From assembly GCA_013297875.1 (NCBI GenBank), contig JAAFIW010000030.1:1-47351 (forward strand): 47,351 nucleotides of DNA, written 5' to 3'. The notes beneath the pieces are model-generated. The model worked only from the letters and a program-made list of their open reading frames with translations. It searched no databases and had not been told where the DNA came from. Within the stretch, counting starts at the first letter, position 1. Each line of letters begins with the position of its first letter. The stretch is from Comamonadaceae bacterium (GTDB taxonomy: Bacteria; Pseudomonadota; Gammaproteobacteria; Burkholderiales; Burkholderiaceae_C). The position numbers and the translations under genes are program-made. Positions 8,663-16,595 of this stretch are shown here, piece after piece.

Positions 8663-9646
8663 ATGACGAACATCACTTCGGCGGTTTCCCTCGCTGCGCT
8701 GCCTGCAGCACCTGTCTTGGCACCCCGACAGGGCTTGCCGCTGGCGGGCATTCTGGTGGGGCTTTGCGCGGCGAGCATTGGTGCGCTGTACACCGTGTTT
8801 GCCCGCGACGGCATCCAAAAGGGGCTCGCCCCCTGGGATTTGACCTTTCTGCGGTTTGCCGTGGCGGGCTTGTTGACCTTGCCGGTGTGGTGGTGGGCCA
8901 AGCCGAGTGACTGGCAGGTTTTGCGAACCAAGTGGCGCGTGTGGCTGGCGGTGGCGCTGCTGGCCGGGCCCTTGTTTGGCTTGCTGATGTTTGGCGCTTT
9001 GTACTTTGCACCGCCCAGCCATGCAGCCGTGTTTCCATTCGCAGCCATGAGTGTGATGGGCTTGGTGATGGCAGCCGTGTTTCTGGGCGACGCCATCACC
9101 TTGCGCAAAGGCGCTGGCATTGGCGTGGTAATTGCGGGGCTGCTGGTCTTGGGCGGCTTGTCAGCCTCGTCACTGCAAGGCAAGGCCCTGCTGGGTGATG
9201 CCTTGTTTGTGGCCGCCGGCACCATGTGGGCAGGCTTTGGCATTTTGCTGCGCAAGCACAAGCTCAACCCCTTGCTGGCAACTGCCGTGATCTCGCTGTT
9301 TGCCTTGCTGACCTATGTGCCCGCGTATTTATTGACCACCGGTGCACAAACGCTGCTGAAGGCCGACACCGGTTTGTTGCTCACGCAAGTGCTGGTGCAA
9401 GGTGTGGTGGCGGGCTGCGGCACGCTGTACACCTACGGAAAAATGGTCAGCCTGCTCGGCCCCGCCCGTGCGTCGATTTTCCCGGCACTGGCACCCGGGC
9501 TGGCCGCCTTGCTAGCCTGGCCCGTGCTGGGGCACATGCCCACTGGCCTCGAAGTGCTTGGGCTGCTGCTGGCCATCACGGGTTTGGTGATCAGCGTCAC
9601 CACCTTCCGCCTCATTCCCCGTTTTCCTCGTTTCCCCCGTTTTTAA
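8663..9646 (+). CDS. DMT-superfamily (EamA-type) transporter
   Basis: The 327-residue inner-membrane protein has about ten hydrophobic segments in two EamA halves, the first starting LAGILVGLCAASIGALYTVF and the second after ALLGDALFVAAGTMWAGFG. The substrate is unknown; the family exports metabolites and amino acids. ATG 8663 was chosen because AAAGGCC lies 6-12 bases upstream; a TTG start at 8615 would add 16 residues unlike a membrane N-terminus. The end is odd: three tandem 9-base units encode PRFPRFPRF just before the stop, probably slippage of a C/T-rich tract. Confidence 0.85.
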   Translation: MTNITSAVSLAALPAAPVLAPRQGLPLAGILVGLCAASIGALYTVFARDGIQKGLAPWDLTFLRFAVAGLLTLPVWWWAKPSDWQVLRTKWRVWLAVALLAGPLFGLLMFGALYFAPPSHAAVFPFAAMSVMGLVMAAVFLGDAITLRKGAGIGVVIAGLLVLGGLSASSLQGKALLGDALFVAAGTMWAGFGILLRKHKLNPLLATAVISLFALLTYVPAYLLTTGAQTLLKADTGLLLTQVLVQGVVAGCGTLYTYGKMVSLLGPARASIFPALAPGLAALLAWPVLGHMPTGLEVLGLLLAITGLVISVTTFRLIPRFPRFPRF

Positions 9647-9668
9647 AACCTCTGTTGAAAGCTTCATC

Positions 9669-10361
9669 ATGACCTCGCTTCAAACCCAGTTGGCCGACTT
9701 CAAAGCCGCGTTCATAACCCGCGCCGCACCAGAGCGGGTGGCCACCATGGAAGCTGCCACCCAGTTGCTCAGAGACAGTGGCATAGAGGCCACTGCCCTG
9801 AAACTCGGCCAGATGGCGCCCGATGTGACGCTGCCCAATGCAAGCGGGCAGGGGCTTGCACTGTCCAGCCTGTGGCGGCGCGGCCCCTTGATCGTGGTGT
9901 TCTACCGCGGCGGCTGGTGCCCCTACTGCAACCTGGAACTGCGAGCCTGGCAAGAGCTGCTGCCGCAGGTCAAGGCGCTGGGTGCGCAACTGGTGGCCAT
10001 CTCGCCGCAAACACCCGACAACTCACTGAGCACGCAACAGAAAAACGAGCTGGCCTTTGAGGTGCTGAGCGATTCGCAACTGCAGGCAGCGCAGGGTTTT
10101 GGCATTGCGTTCGATCTGCCGCCCGCGCTGGTGGATTTGTATGCCAGCGTAGGCCATGACCTGCCGCTGATTAATGGCAACCGCAATGGTAACGGCCGCT
10201 GGACGCTGCCGCTACCGGCCACCTATGTGGTCGGGCAGGATGGCAGGATTGCATTTGCGCATGTAGATGTGGACTACCGCAACCGGGCAGAACCAGCGGA
10301 TGTGTTGGCCAGCTTGCGCTCGTTGGCTGCGGTGATTGCTACTAAAAGCGTAGCTGCTTGA
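9669..10361 (+). CDS. Peroxiredoxin-like (AhpC/TSA) protein
   Basis: The 230-residue product has a thioredoxin-fold core with GGWCPYCNLELRAW, giving cysteines 84 and 87, in the context FYRGGWCPYC typical of the AhpC/TSA peroxiredoxin-like group. It probably reduces organic hydroperoxides or acts as a thiol oxidoreductase in the cytoplasm. No signal peptide is visible. It follows the DMT gene by 22 bases, so it is probably in the same operon as the AhpD-like protein. The last nine codons (IATKSVAA) and the TGA stop are provided by a copy of the dispersed element, so the original C-terminus may have been replaced. Confidence 0.88.
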   Translation: MTSLQTQLADFKAAFITRAAPERVATMEAATQLLRDSGIEATALKLGQMAPDVTLPNASGQGLALSSLWRRGPLIVVFYRGGWCPYCNLELRAWQELLPQVKALGAQLVAISPQTPDNSLSTQQKNELAFEVLSDSQLQAAQGFGIAFDLPPALVDLYASVGHDLPLINGNRNGNGRWTLPLPATYVVGQDGRIAFAHVDVDYRNRAEPADVLASLRSLAAVIATKSVAA

Positions 10362-10400
10362 GCAATGAATACCTGGGCGGAAGCGAGGTTATGCTTAAAC
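10335..10400 (+). repeat. Copy of the CTGCTTGAGCAG dispersed element at the peroxiredoxin stop
   Basis: The forward copy reads ATTGCTACTAAAAGCG, TAGCTGCTTGAGCAATG and AATACCTGGGCGG. The TGA within CTGCTTGAGC is the peroxiredoxin stop codon, and the far end reaches the livF stop. Confidence 0.75.
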
Positions 10401-11105
10401 GCCGAGGTGCTGCGCCAGCACCTCGGGCTGCGCCCGCAGCGCGTCCGAGCTGCCTTCAAACACCACCTGGCCCTTGACCAGAATGACATTGCGGTCGGTG
10501 ACCTGGGTGACGTGTTTCCAGTTCTTGTCGACGATGATGCTGCTGATGCCGGTTTCGCGAATCAAGCCGCAGATGCGCCATATTTCGCGAGCGATCAGCG
10601 GGGCAAGGCCTTCGGTGGCTTCGTCCAGGATCAGCAGGTCGGGGTTGGTCATCAGCGCCCGGCCAATGGTCAGCATTTGCTGCTCGCCGCCACTGAGCTG
10701 CTGGCCGCCGTGGCCCAGGCGTTCTTGCAGGCGCGGGAAGGTTTCCAGCACGCGCTCGTAGGTCCAGTCACGCTTTCCGCTGGTTCCCGCGCGGGCAGCC
10801 ATTTTCAGGTTTTCCACCACGCTCAAGTTGCCGAAAATGCCGCGGCCTTCGGGTACGTAGGCAATGCCCAGTTGCGCAATTTCATAAGGTGCGCGGCCCG
10901 TCATGTCGCGGCCCATCACCTGCACCGTGCCGCCGCTGGGTTTGACCAGGCCCATGATGCTTTTGAGCAAGGTACTTTTGCCCATGCCGTTGCGGCCCAT
11001 CAAGCCCACGGTTTCACCCCGCGCCACGTGGAAATTCACGTCGCGCAGGATGTGGCTGGCGGCGTAGTGGGTGTTGAGGTTTTTGGCTTCGATGAGGTGG
11101 GTCAA
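10395..11105 (-). CDS. livF: Branched-chain-amino-acid-type ABC transporter ATPase (LivF)
   Basis: This 236-residue ATPase has Walker A GRNGMGKST (37-45), signature LSGGEQQ (137-143) and Walker B LLILDEA (157-163), as in LivF. It pairs with LivG to drive the LivH/LivM permease. The start is TTG at 11105, overlapping the livG stop as TTGA, which implies translational coupling. Its position at the end of a transporter operon beside the benzoate-CoA ligase suggests that the substrate is benzoate or a related aromatic acid and not an amino acid; this is inference. Confidence 0.93.
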   Translation of the reverse strand: MTHLIEAKNLNTHYAASHILRDVNFHVARGETVGLMGRNGMGKSTLLKSIMGLVKPSGGTVQVMGRDMTGRAPYEIAQLGIAYVPEGRGIFGNLSVVENLKMAARAGTSGKRDWTYERVLETFPRLQERLGHGGQQLSGGEQQMLTIGRALMTNPDLLILDEATEGLAPLIAREIWRICGLIRETGISSIIVDKNWKHVTQVTDRNVILVKGQVVFEGSSDALRAQPEVLAQHLGV

Positions 11106-11848
11106 TGTTCTTCCCCCAGGTAAGCGGCTTGCACGGTCGCATCGGCCCGCACGTCGGCGGGGGCGCCGCTGGCGATCACCTGGCCGTTGACCATCACGGT
11201 GAGCTGATCGGCCAGCGCAAACACCGCGTCCATGTCGTGCTCCACCAGCAAGATGGCGTGGTCAGCCTTGATTTTCAGCAGCAGCTCCACCATGCGCTGG
11301 GCTTCGGCTACGCCCATGCCAGCCAGGGGTTCGTCCAGCAGCAGCACGCTGGGTTGGGTGGCCAGCGTCATCGCAATTTCGAGTTGGCGCTGCTCGCCGT
11401 GGCTGATGGTGCCTGCAATGGCGTTAACACGGTCTTTTAAGCCAGACAGCTCAATCGCCCAGGTGGATATTGCTCGGGCAGCTTCACTTTTGATAGCGTT
11501 TTTGAGAATCTTGAATGCCTCGGGTGCCCGCGACTGTGCGGCCAGGCGCACGTTTTCCTGCACGGTGAAGGGCAGAAAAATATTGGTCTTCTGGTAGCTG
11601 CGCCCCAGGCCCTGGCGCGAGATTTTTTCGGGTGACCAACCGGTGATGTCGACCCCGCCCAGCGTGACGCTGCCCGAGGTGGGCGGCAGGTCGCCGGAGA
11701 GCAGGTTGGTGAGTGTGGACTTGCCCGCGCCGTTGGGGCCGATGACGGCGTGAATGCGGCCTTTGTGCAGATCGACCGACACGTCGTTGACGGCCGCCAG
11801 GCCGCCAAAGCGCTTGACCAGTTTGCTGGCTTGAAGCACGGCACTCAT
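11102..11848 (-). CDS. livG: Branched-chain-amino-acid-type ABC transporter ATPase (LivG)
   Basis: This 248-residue ATPase has Walker A GPNGAGKST (37-45), signature SHGEQRQLE and Walker B LLLDEPLAGM, plus the LivG-type EHDMDAVFAL switch region. ATG 11848 overlaps the livM stop as ATGA. The frame could run upstream to 11935, but that part lies inside livM. Residues of about 115-139 (KNAIKSEAARAISTWAIELS and following) are encoded by a reverse copy of the dispersed element. They sit in the helical subdomain, between the Q-loop and the signature, where the fold tolerates length change. Confidence 0.93.
   Translation of the reverse strand: MSAVLQASKLVKRFGGLAAVNDVSVDLHKGRIHAVIGPNGAGKSTLTNLLSGDLPPTSGSVTLGGVDITGWSPEKISRQGLGRSYQKTNIFLPFTVQENVRLAAQSRAPEAFKILKNAIKSEAARAISTWAIELSGLKDRVNAIAGTISHGEQRQLEIAMTLATQPSVLLLDEPLAGMGVAEAQRMVELLLKIKADHAILLVEHDMDAVFALADQLTVMVNGQVIASGAPADVRADATVQAAYLGEEH
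11432..11505 (-). repeat. Copy of the CTGCTTGAGCAG dispersed element inside livG
   Basis: On the minus strand it reads GCTATCAAAAGTGAAGC, TGCCCGAGCAATATCC, ACCTGGGCGA and GGCTTAAAAGAC. It is in frame with livG and diverged from the core consensus. Confidence 0.6.
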
Positions 11849-12846
11849 GGTTTGCGCTGCATCCATTTTTGTAGCAGCCCCAGCAATCCCCGTGGCGCAA
11901 AGATCACGATGAGCACAATAAAAATACCCATCCACAGCTGCCAGTGCTTGCCTAACTTCACGACACCGACGGTGGGCAAGTCCTTGAACACATGCAGCAA
12001 ATACTCAAACGCAAACGCACCCACAATCGCGCCCGCAAAGTTGCCCATGCCACCCAAAATCACCATCATGATGGCGTGCGCGCTCATGTGAAAACCCATC
12101 AACTCGGGGTTGATGTAGCCGGTTTGCACGCCCCACAAATACCCCGCCAGCCCCGCCAGCGCACCGGCTAGCGTGAAAGCGGCCAGCTTGTAGCCAAAGC
12201 TGCCAAAACCCATGGCCCGCATGCGGTGCTCGTTCACCCGAATGCCCGCCAGCGCCTGGCCAAATGGGCTGAACAATACGCGCCGCAAAAAGAAATAAAC
12301 ACCGACCAGACACACCAGCGTGAAGTAATAAAACGTGAGCTTGTGGTTCAAGTCAAACGGCTTGAAGCCAAGCAGCGTGGCATCGGGCTTGAAGTTCACA
12401 TACAAACCGTCCGACCCGCCCAGCGCCTTGTTGTCAAAGAACAGATAAAACACCATTTGCGCAAACGCCATGGTGACCATGATGAAGTAAATGCCATGGG
12501 TGCGCACCACGAAAAAGCCAATCACCAGCGCCGCAGCGGCGGACGTCAGAACGGCCAGCGGCAAGCTGATCCACAGGCTCACCGGCTCATTGGCTGGTGT
12601 AAGAAAAGCCAGCGCGTAACCAGCCAACCCAAAGAAAGCCGCATGGCCCAACGACACCAGGCCAGTGACGCCCTGCAGCAAGTCAAGGCTCATTGCAAAG
12701 ATCGCCAGAATCATCATGCGAGCGACCATCTGCGCGTAGAACTCACTGCCCACAAACGGGAATACCAGCAAGGCGACCAGGCCCAGGGCCAGAGCGATTT
12801 GCAGGCTGCGGGGCAGGGTTTCGAGGTTGGCGGTCGGGGTACTCAT
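11845..12846 (-). CDS. livM: Branched-chain-amino-acid-type ABC transporter permease (LivM)
   Basis: The 333-residue inner-membrane permease has eight or more hydrophobic segments and the family region YFIMVTMAFAQMVFYLF, with GLVSLGHAAFFGLAGYALAF early on. It forms the membrane channel with LivH. ATG 12846 gives the usual LivM N-terminus; an upstream start at 12954 would include the hairpin repeat. It overlaps livG by 4 bases. The hairpin element at 12861-12988 separates it from livH. Confidence 0.93.
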   Translation of the reverse strand: MSTPTANLETLPRSLQIALALGLVALLVFPFVGSEFYAQMVARMMILAIFAMSLDLLQGVTGLVSLGHAAFFGLAGYALAFLTPANEPVSLWISLPLAVLTSAAAALVIGFFVVRTHGIYFIMVTMAFAQMVFYLFFDNKALGGSDGLYVNFKPDATLLGFKPFDLNHKLTFYYFTLVCLVGVYFFLRRVLFSPFGQALAGIRVNEHRMRAMGFGSFGYKLAAFTLAGALAGLAGYLWGVQTGYINPELMGFHMSAHAIMMVILGGMGNFAGAIVGAFAFEYLLHVFKDLPTVGVVKLGKHWQLWMGIFIVLIVIFAPRGLLGLLQKWMQRKP

Positions 12847-12860
12847 GGGGGGCAGAAGAA

Positions 12861-12988
12861 TTTTTGAACGCAGAGGACGCAAAGGATCCGCAGAGGACGC
12901 GAAAGGGGGCACAAGGAGGCGTGTTGAAGCGAACCTGGCTGTTTTTCTGCGCACTCTGCGTGACCTTCGCGTCCTCTGCGTTCAAAAA
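12861..12988. repeat. GAACGCAGAGGACGC-type hairpin element (copy A)
   Basis: The left arm starts TTTTTGAACGCAGAGGACGC and the right arm ends GCGTCCTCTGCGTTCAAAAA, a perfect inverted repeat with secondary AGGACGC units inside. It lies between livH and livM within the transporter operon. Copies B and C are at 21541-21696 and 25361-25468. Confidence 0.85.
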
Positions 12989-13009
12989 CTCCCATGTCTT
13001 GATTCACTT

Positions 13010-13873
13010 TCATTGCTTGAACAACCCCTCAGGCTTGAACAACAACACCCCCGCCATCAATACATAAACCAGCATGCCCGCCACCTGCGGCAGCAGCACC
13101 TTGCCGAATGTGTCCACCAGGCCGACTAGCAAGGCCGCGATCAGTGCGCCGCGCACCGAGCCGATGCCGCCGATGACCACGACCACAAAGCACATGATGA
13201 GCACTTGCGAGCCCATGTTGGGGTAGACGCTGGCAATGGGCGCGGCGATCATGCCGGCCACGGTGGCCAGGCCCACGCCCAGGGCAAAAACGGTGGCGTG
13301 GATGAGTTTGATGTTCACGCCCAGGGCCTCGGCCATGTCGCGGTTGAATGCGCCTGCGCGAATCTTCATGCCCAGGCGGGTTTTGGCAATCAGCAGGTAC
13401 AGGCCCAGCGCCAGCACCAGGCACACGCCCGACATGAACAGGCGGTACACCGGGTACGACAGGTTATCGGTCAGTGGAATTGAAGCACTGAGCAAGGCCG
13501 GGATCGGCACACCGTGCACATCGTCGCCCCAAATGATGGAGCGCAGCTCTTCAAAGATGTAGATCAGGCCAAAGGTGAGAAGCACCTGGTCGAGGTGCGG
13601 ACGTTTGTAAAAGTGACGAAACAGCAGCCGCTCCAGCGCCAGACCAAAGGCCACCGCCAGCACCGCGCCCAGCAAGATGGCCAGCGTCAAGCTGCCCAGT
13701 GTTTTGGACAGCGACCAGGCCAGATAAGCGCCCAGCATGTAAAAACTGCCATGCGCCAGGTTCACCACACCCATGATGCCGAAGATCAGCGTGAGCCCTG
13801 CGGCCAGCATGAACAGCAGCAGGCCGTACTGCACGCTGTTCAGAAGCTGAATGAGGAACTGGGCGAAATCCAT
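13010..13873 (-). CDS. livH: Branched-chain-amino-acid-type ABC transporter permease (LivH)
   Basis: The 287-residue inner-membrane permease has the LivH opening NSVQYGLLLFMLAAGLTLIF and the family region GIMGVVNLAHGSFYMLGAY, followed by further membrane segments and a cytoplasmic loop (GMKIRAGAFNRDMAEALGV) that contacts the ATPases. It forms the membrane pore with LivM. It lies in the minus-strand transporter operon downstream of the LysE gene; the 125-base gap holds a G/C-rich inverted repeat. Confidence 0.93.
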   Translation of the reverse strand: MDFAQFLIQLLNSVQYGLLLFMLAAGLTLIFGIMGVVNLAHGSFYMLGAYLAWSLSKTLGSLTLAILLGAVLAVAFGLALERLLFRHFYKRPHLDQVLLTFGLIYIFEELRSIIWGDDVHGVPIPALLSASIPLTDNLSYPVYRLFMSGVCLVLALGLYLLIAKTRLGMKIRAGAFNRDMAEALGVNIKLIHATVFALGVGLATVAGMIAAPIASVYPNMGSQVLIMCFVVVVIGGIGSVRGALIAALLVGLVDTFGKVLLPQVAGMLVYVLMAGVLLFKPEGLFKQ

Positions 13874-13998
13874 GGTCGAAAAAGCGGGCTGTTACTTCCA
13901 GTAGGGGCCGTGGAACCGGCTTTGCCGGGCCACAGGCGCAGCGGCCCCCTCGGGGGGCAGGGCGCTACACGCAGTGAGCAACCGTGGGGGCTTCATGT

Positions 13999-14625
13999 TC
14001 ATGCGTGGCGCCTGGTAAACAGCAAGGCCGCACCCATCAGCGTAAACAGCCCGCCACACACACGGTTGATCCAGCGAACAGGCGTGGTTGATTGCAGCAG
14101 CGGCACCAGTCGTGACACGCCTAAAGCGCAGCTGGTGAGCACGCCAAATTCAAACGCCACAAAGGTCAGCGCCAGCAGTGCAAACTGCGGCAGCATGGGC
14201 GCGGCGGGGTTCAAAAATTGCGGAAAAAACGCAGCAAAAAACAGCAGCGCTTTGGGGTTGCTGGCACCCACCAGAAAGCCCTGAAGGTAAAACGAGCGCG
14301 TGGCTTGTGGTTGAGCGTCACCGGTCAACTGCAAGGGCAGCACCGGGCTGCGAAAGGTCTTGATGCCCAGCCAGATCAAGTACGCCGCGCCAACCACTTT
14401 GGCGATGGTGAAAGCCGTGTCAGACGCGGCCAGCAGCGCGCCCAGGCCCAGCGCCGACAGAATCATCACGCCCAGCACGGCGGTAACTGAGCCAGCCACT
14501 GCCGTCATCGCCCGGCGCGGGCCATGGTTGATGGCGTTGGTCACGCACATCAGCATGGTGGGGCCAGGGGTGAGGATGAGCAGGGCGACGGCGGCGAGGT
14601 ACAGGAGGTAGGTGGAGAGGGTCAT
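13999..14625 (-). CDS. LysE/RhtB-family exporter
   Basis: The 208-residue inner-membrane protein has about six hydrophobic segments and the LysE-family opening LTPGPTMLMCVTNAINHG, followed by GAAYLIWLGIKTFR and GASNPKALLFFAAFFPQF. The family exports amino acids or similar small metabolites. It sits between the substrate-binding gene and livH, on the same strand, where transporter operons of this type do not normally carry it. Its function may be unrelated to benzoate. The substrate is unknown. Confidence 0.88.
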   Translation of the reverse strand: MTLSTYLLYLAAVALLILTPGPTMLMCVTNAINHGPRRAMTAVAGSVTAVLGVMILSALGLGALLAASDTAFTIAKVVGAAYLIWLGIKTFRSPVLPLQLTGDAQPQATRSFYLQGFLVGASNPKALLFFAAFFPQFLNPAAPMLPQFALLALTFVAFEFGVLTSCALGVSRLVPLLQSTTPVRWINRVCGGLFTLMGAALLFTRRHA

Positions 14626-14669
14626 GGTGCTGGAAATCTTGGTCTGGTTTACGTAAACACAAAATTTAC

Positions 14670-14766
14670 GTCATTCCCGCGCAGGCGGGAATCCAGGTGC
14701 GAGCCGCTTGAAACTGGAGCACATTGGATCGACCAACCGCTGGATTCCCGCCTGCGCGGGAATGAC
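14670..14766. repeat. Paired ATTCCCGC palindromes, inverted
   Basis: GTCATTCCCGC followed by GCAGGCGGGAATCCAG (14670-14696) recurs in exact inverse at 14740-14766, enclosing 43 bases. Each 27-base unit is itself palindromic. It lies between the substrate-binding and LysE genes. The same pair type occurs at 26438-26534. Confidence 0.85.
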
Positions 14767-14803
14767 AGAAACGCGTGGCGCAAATGCCGTCAAAGGGCCT
14801 CAT

Positions 14804-15991
14804 TCAAGCCATCTTGCAACCTGCGCCCGAGTCGGCCAGCGCCTTGGCTGCCACACCCAGCACCTTGTTTTCCTTGTTGACCACCTGGCGCAGGTAAATG
14901 TCTTGAATCGGGTTGTGTGATTCGCTCATGGTCCATTTGCCGCGCGGGCTGTCCACGGTGGCACCTTTGAGTGCTTTGTGCAGCGCCGCCTTGTTGGCAA
15001 AGTCGCCTTTCACGGCGTTCGCACCCTGGGCCAGCAGCAGGCCAGTGTCGTAGCCTTGCACGGCGTACACATCGGGCTGCAGGCGGAAGGTTTTGGCGTA
15101 GTCCAGGCGGAACTGCTTGTTGCGCGGCGTGTCCAGCGAGTCGCTGTAGTGCATGGTGGTAATGATGCCTTCGGCCGCAGGGCCTGCGGCTTCCAGCACG
15201 CCCTCGGTCAGGAAGCCCGAGCCATACAAGGGAATCTTGTCTTTCAGCCCTGCCGCCGCGTAATCGCGAATGAACTTGGCCGCGCCGCCGCCTGCGAAAA
15301 AGCAGGCCACTGCGTCGGGTTTCAGGGCTGCAATCTCGGTCAACAGCGCCTGGAACTCCACCTGCGGAAACGGCAGGCCCAGCTCTTTCACAATGGTGCC
15401 ACCCGCGGCCAGATAGCCTTCCTTGAAGCCTTCAAACGCCTCGTCGCCCGCTGCATATTTCCAGGTGATCCATACGGCTTTTTTGTGGCCCCGATCCACC
15501 ATGGCTTTGCCCAGGGCGCGGGTGGGCTGGCTGTTGGAAAAGCTGGTGCGAAACACATTGGGTGCGCACTGCGCGCGGGTGGCGGCGTGCACGCCGGCGT
15601 TGGGAATCAGGCTGAGCACGCCCGACTCGCGCGCCACGCGCTGAATGCCCATTTGCACCCCCGAATGCACGGTGCCCACAATCACGTCCACCTTGTCGCG
15701 CTGCACCAGTTTGTTGGCGTTTTCAATGCCTTTGGGCGGCTCGGATTCGTCGTCCACCTTGAACCACTCAATCTCGCGCCCACCCAGCTTGCCACCTTGC
15801 TGATCAATCGCCAGGCGAAAACCGTTTTCAATGGCCACACCCAGCTGCGCAAACGTGCCGGTGTAAGGCAGCATCAAACCCACGCGCACCTTGCCCGACT
15901 GGGCGCGGGCGATTTCGGGCAAGAGCAAGCCGGTGGAGGCTGCGCCGATGAGGGCGGCGCTGCGGGAAAGAACGAGACGGCGAGTGGACAT
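14804..15991 (-). CDS. ABC transporter substrate-binding protein (LivJ/LivK type)
   Basis: The 395-residue periplasmic protein has an export signal with a twin-arginine-like start (MSTRRLVLSRSAALIGAAST) and cleavage near ARAQS. The mature part is a type I periplasmic binding protein: VRVGLMLPYTGTFAQLG, then VDVIVGTVHSGVQMG and PNVFRTSFSNSQP. Such proteins in aromatic catabolic loci bind benzoate-like acids, so benzoate is the inferred ligand. It is the first gene of the transporter set and is followed by the LysE gene. No hydrolase or enzyme motif is present. Confidence 0.9.
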   Translation of the reverse strand: MSTRRLVLSRSAALIGAASTGLLLPEIARAQSGKVRVGLMLPYTGTFAQLGVAIENGFRLAIDQQGGKLGGREIEWFKVDDESEPPKGIENANKLVQRDKVDVIVGTVHSGVQMGIQRVARESGVLSLIPNAGVHAATRAQCAPNVFRTSFSNSQPTRALGKAMVDRGHKKAVWITWKYAAGDEAFEGFKEGYLAAGGTIVKELGLPFPQVEFQALLTEIAALKPDAVACFFAGGGAAKFIRDYAAAGLKDKIPLYGSGFLTEGVLEAAGPAAEGIITTMHYSDSLDTPRNKQFRLDYAKTFRLQPDVYAVQGYDTGLLLAQGANAVKGDFANKAALHKALKGATVDSPRGKWTMSESHNPIQDIYLRQVVNKENKVLGVAAKALADSGAGCKMA

Positions 15992-16084
15992 GAAAGCTCT
16001 CCAGGAGGGGGAATTGATATGTATGCACTGTATTTCATGTGGCTGAGATGATGGCCTGTGAGTTACCCGAACCAGCTGGTAACC

Positions 16085-16111
16085 GTCATCCCCGCGCAGG
16101 CGGGGATCCAG
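16085..16111. repeat. ATTCCCGC-type palindrome, single unit
   Basis: GTCATCCCCGCGCAGGCGGG with GATCCAG following is the same 27-base unit as those that flank the GIY-YIG gene. It is the outermost member of a cluster running to 16570. Confidence 0.8.
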
Positions 16112-16145
16112 GGGTTTCGCTACAAGTCGCCGGTATCGCGCCGCG

Positions 16146-16210
16146 CTGGATTCCCGCCTTCGCGGGAATGACGGTTTCTATGCTGTCATCCCGCGCAGTC
16201 GGGGATCAAG
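16146..16210. repeat. Left copy of the repeat pair flanking the GIY-YIG gene
   Basis: Two 27-base palindromic units, one CTGGATTCCCGCC-type and one GTCATCCCGCG-type, are joined by about 11 bases. It is a direct repeat of 16505-16570. It encodes the last eleven codons of the GIY-YIG gene, including the stop. Confidence 0.85.
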
Positions 16211-16498
16211 GGGTTTCGCCGCCCACGGGTCGCGCCATGCAGGATTGCCAGTTTCGATTAAATTGAGTTTCCATTCGCGATTCCATTTTTTCAACTGCTT
16301 TTCGCGGGCTATAGCAGTAGGCATGTCATCAAATAGCTCGTAATGCACCAAGTCGTGAACCCTGTATTGCTGGGTAAATCCTGCAATTGCATCGTTTTTG
16401 TGCTGCCAGACCCGTTGAATCAAGTCGCTCGTCACGCCGACATATAGCGTTCCATTGCGCTGACTTGCCAGGATGTAGACCGCCGGTTGCTTCATCAC
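16178..16498 (-). CDS. GIY-YIG domain nuclease-like protein
   Basis: The 106-residue product is a stand-alone GIY-YIG domain: VYILASQRNGTLYVGVTSDL (about 7-26) supplies the two tyrosine motifs, with R29 in LIQRVWQHKN and the acidic residue in AIAREKQLKKW. Small stand-alone members (UPF0213/YhbQ-like) have poorly defined roles; some act on DNA repair intermediates. The gene is bracketed by two direct copies of a palindromic repeat pair (16146-16210 and 16505-16570), and its C-terminus LDPRLRGMTA is encoded by the repeat. Homologues that I recall often end in the same way. It lies between the substrate-binding gene and benzoate-CoA ligase and is probably unrelated to them. Confidence 0.85.
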   Translation of the reverse strand: MMKQPAVYILASQRNGTLYVGVTSDLIQRVWQHKNDAIAGFTQQYRVHDLVHYELFDDMPTAIAREKQLKKWNREWKLNLIETGNPAWRDPWAAKPLDPRLRGMTA

Positions 16499-16504
16499 AG
16501 TTCA

Positions 16505-16570
16505 CTGGATTCCCGCCTTCGCGGGAATGACACTTTCCTTGCTGTCATCCCCGCGCAGGCGGGGATCCAG
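16505..16570. repeat. Right copy of the repeat pair flanking the GIY-YIG gene
   Basis: It starts CTGGATTCCCGCCTTCGC and ends GCGGGGATCCAG. It matches 16146-16210 along its whole length with a few differences and one extra base. It lies 7 bases upstream of the GIY-YIG start, so it overlaps that gene's likely promoter. Confidence 0.85.
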
Positions 16571-16595
16571 CGGTCGTGCCGCGATTTGCCTGTCA

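Noticed and set aside
11862-11880. Another dispersed-element copy near the livM end
   Set aside because: Only a TTTTTGTAGCAGC-like fragment matches; too short to count.
16085-16570. CRISPR array from the regularly spaced palindromes
   Set aside because: Spacing is irregular, orientation alternates, a gene lies inside and no cas gene is present.
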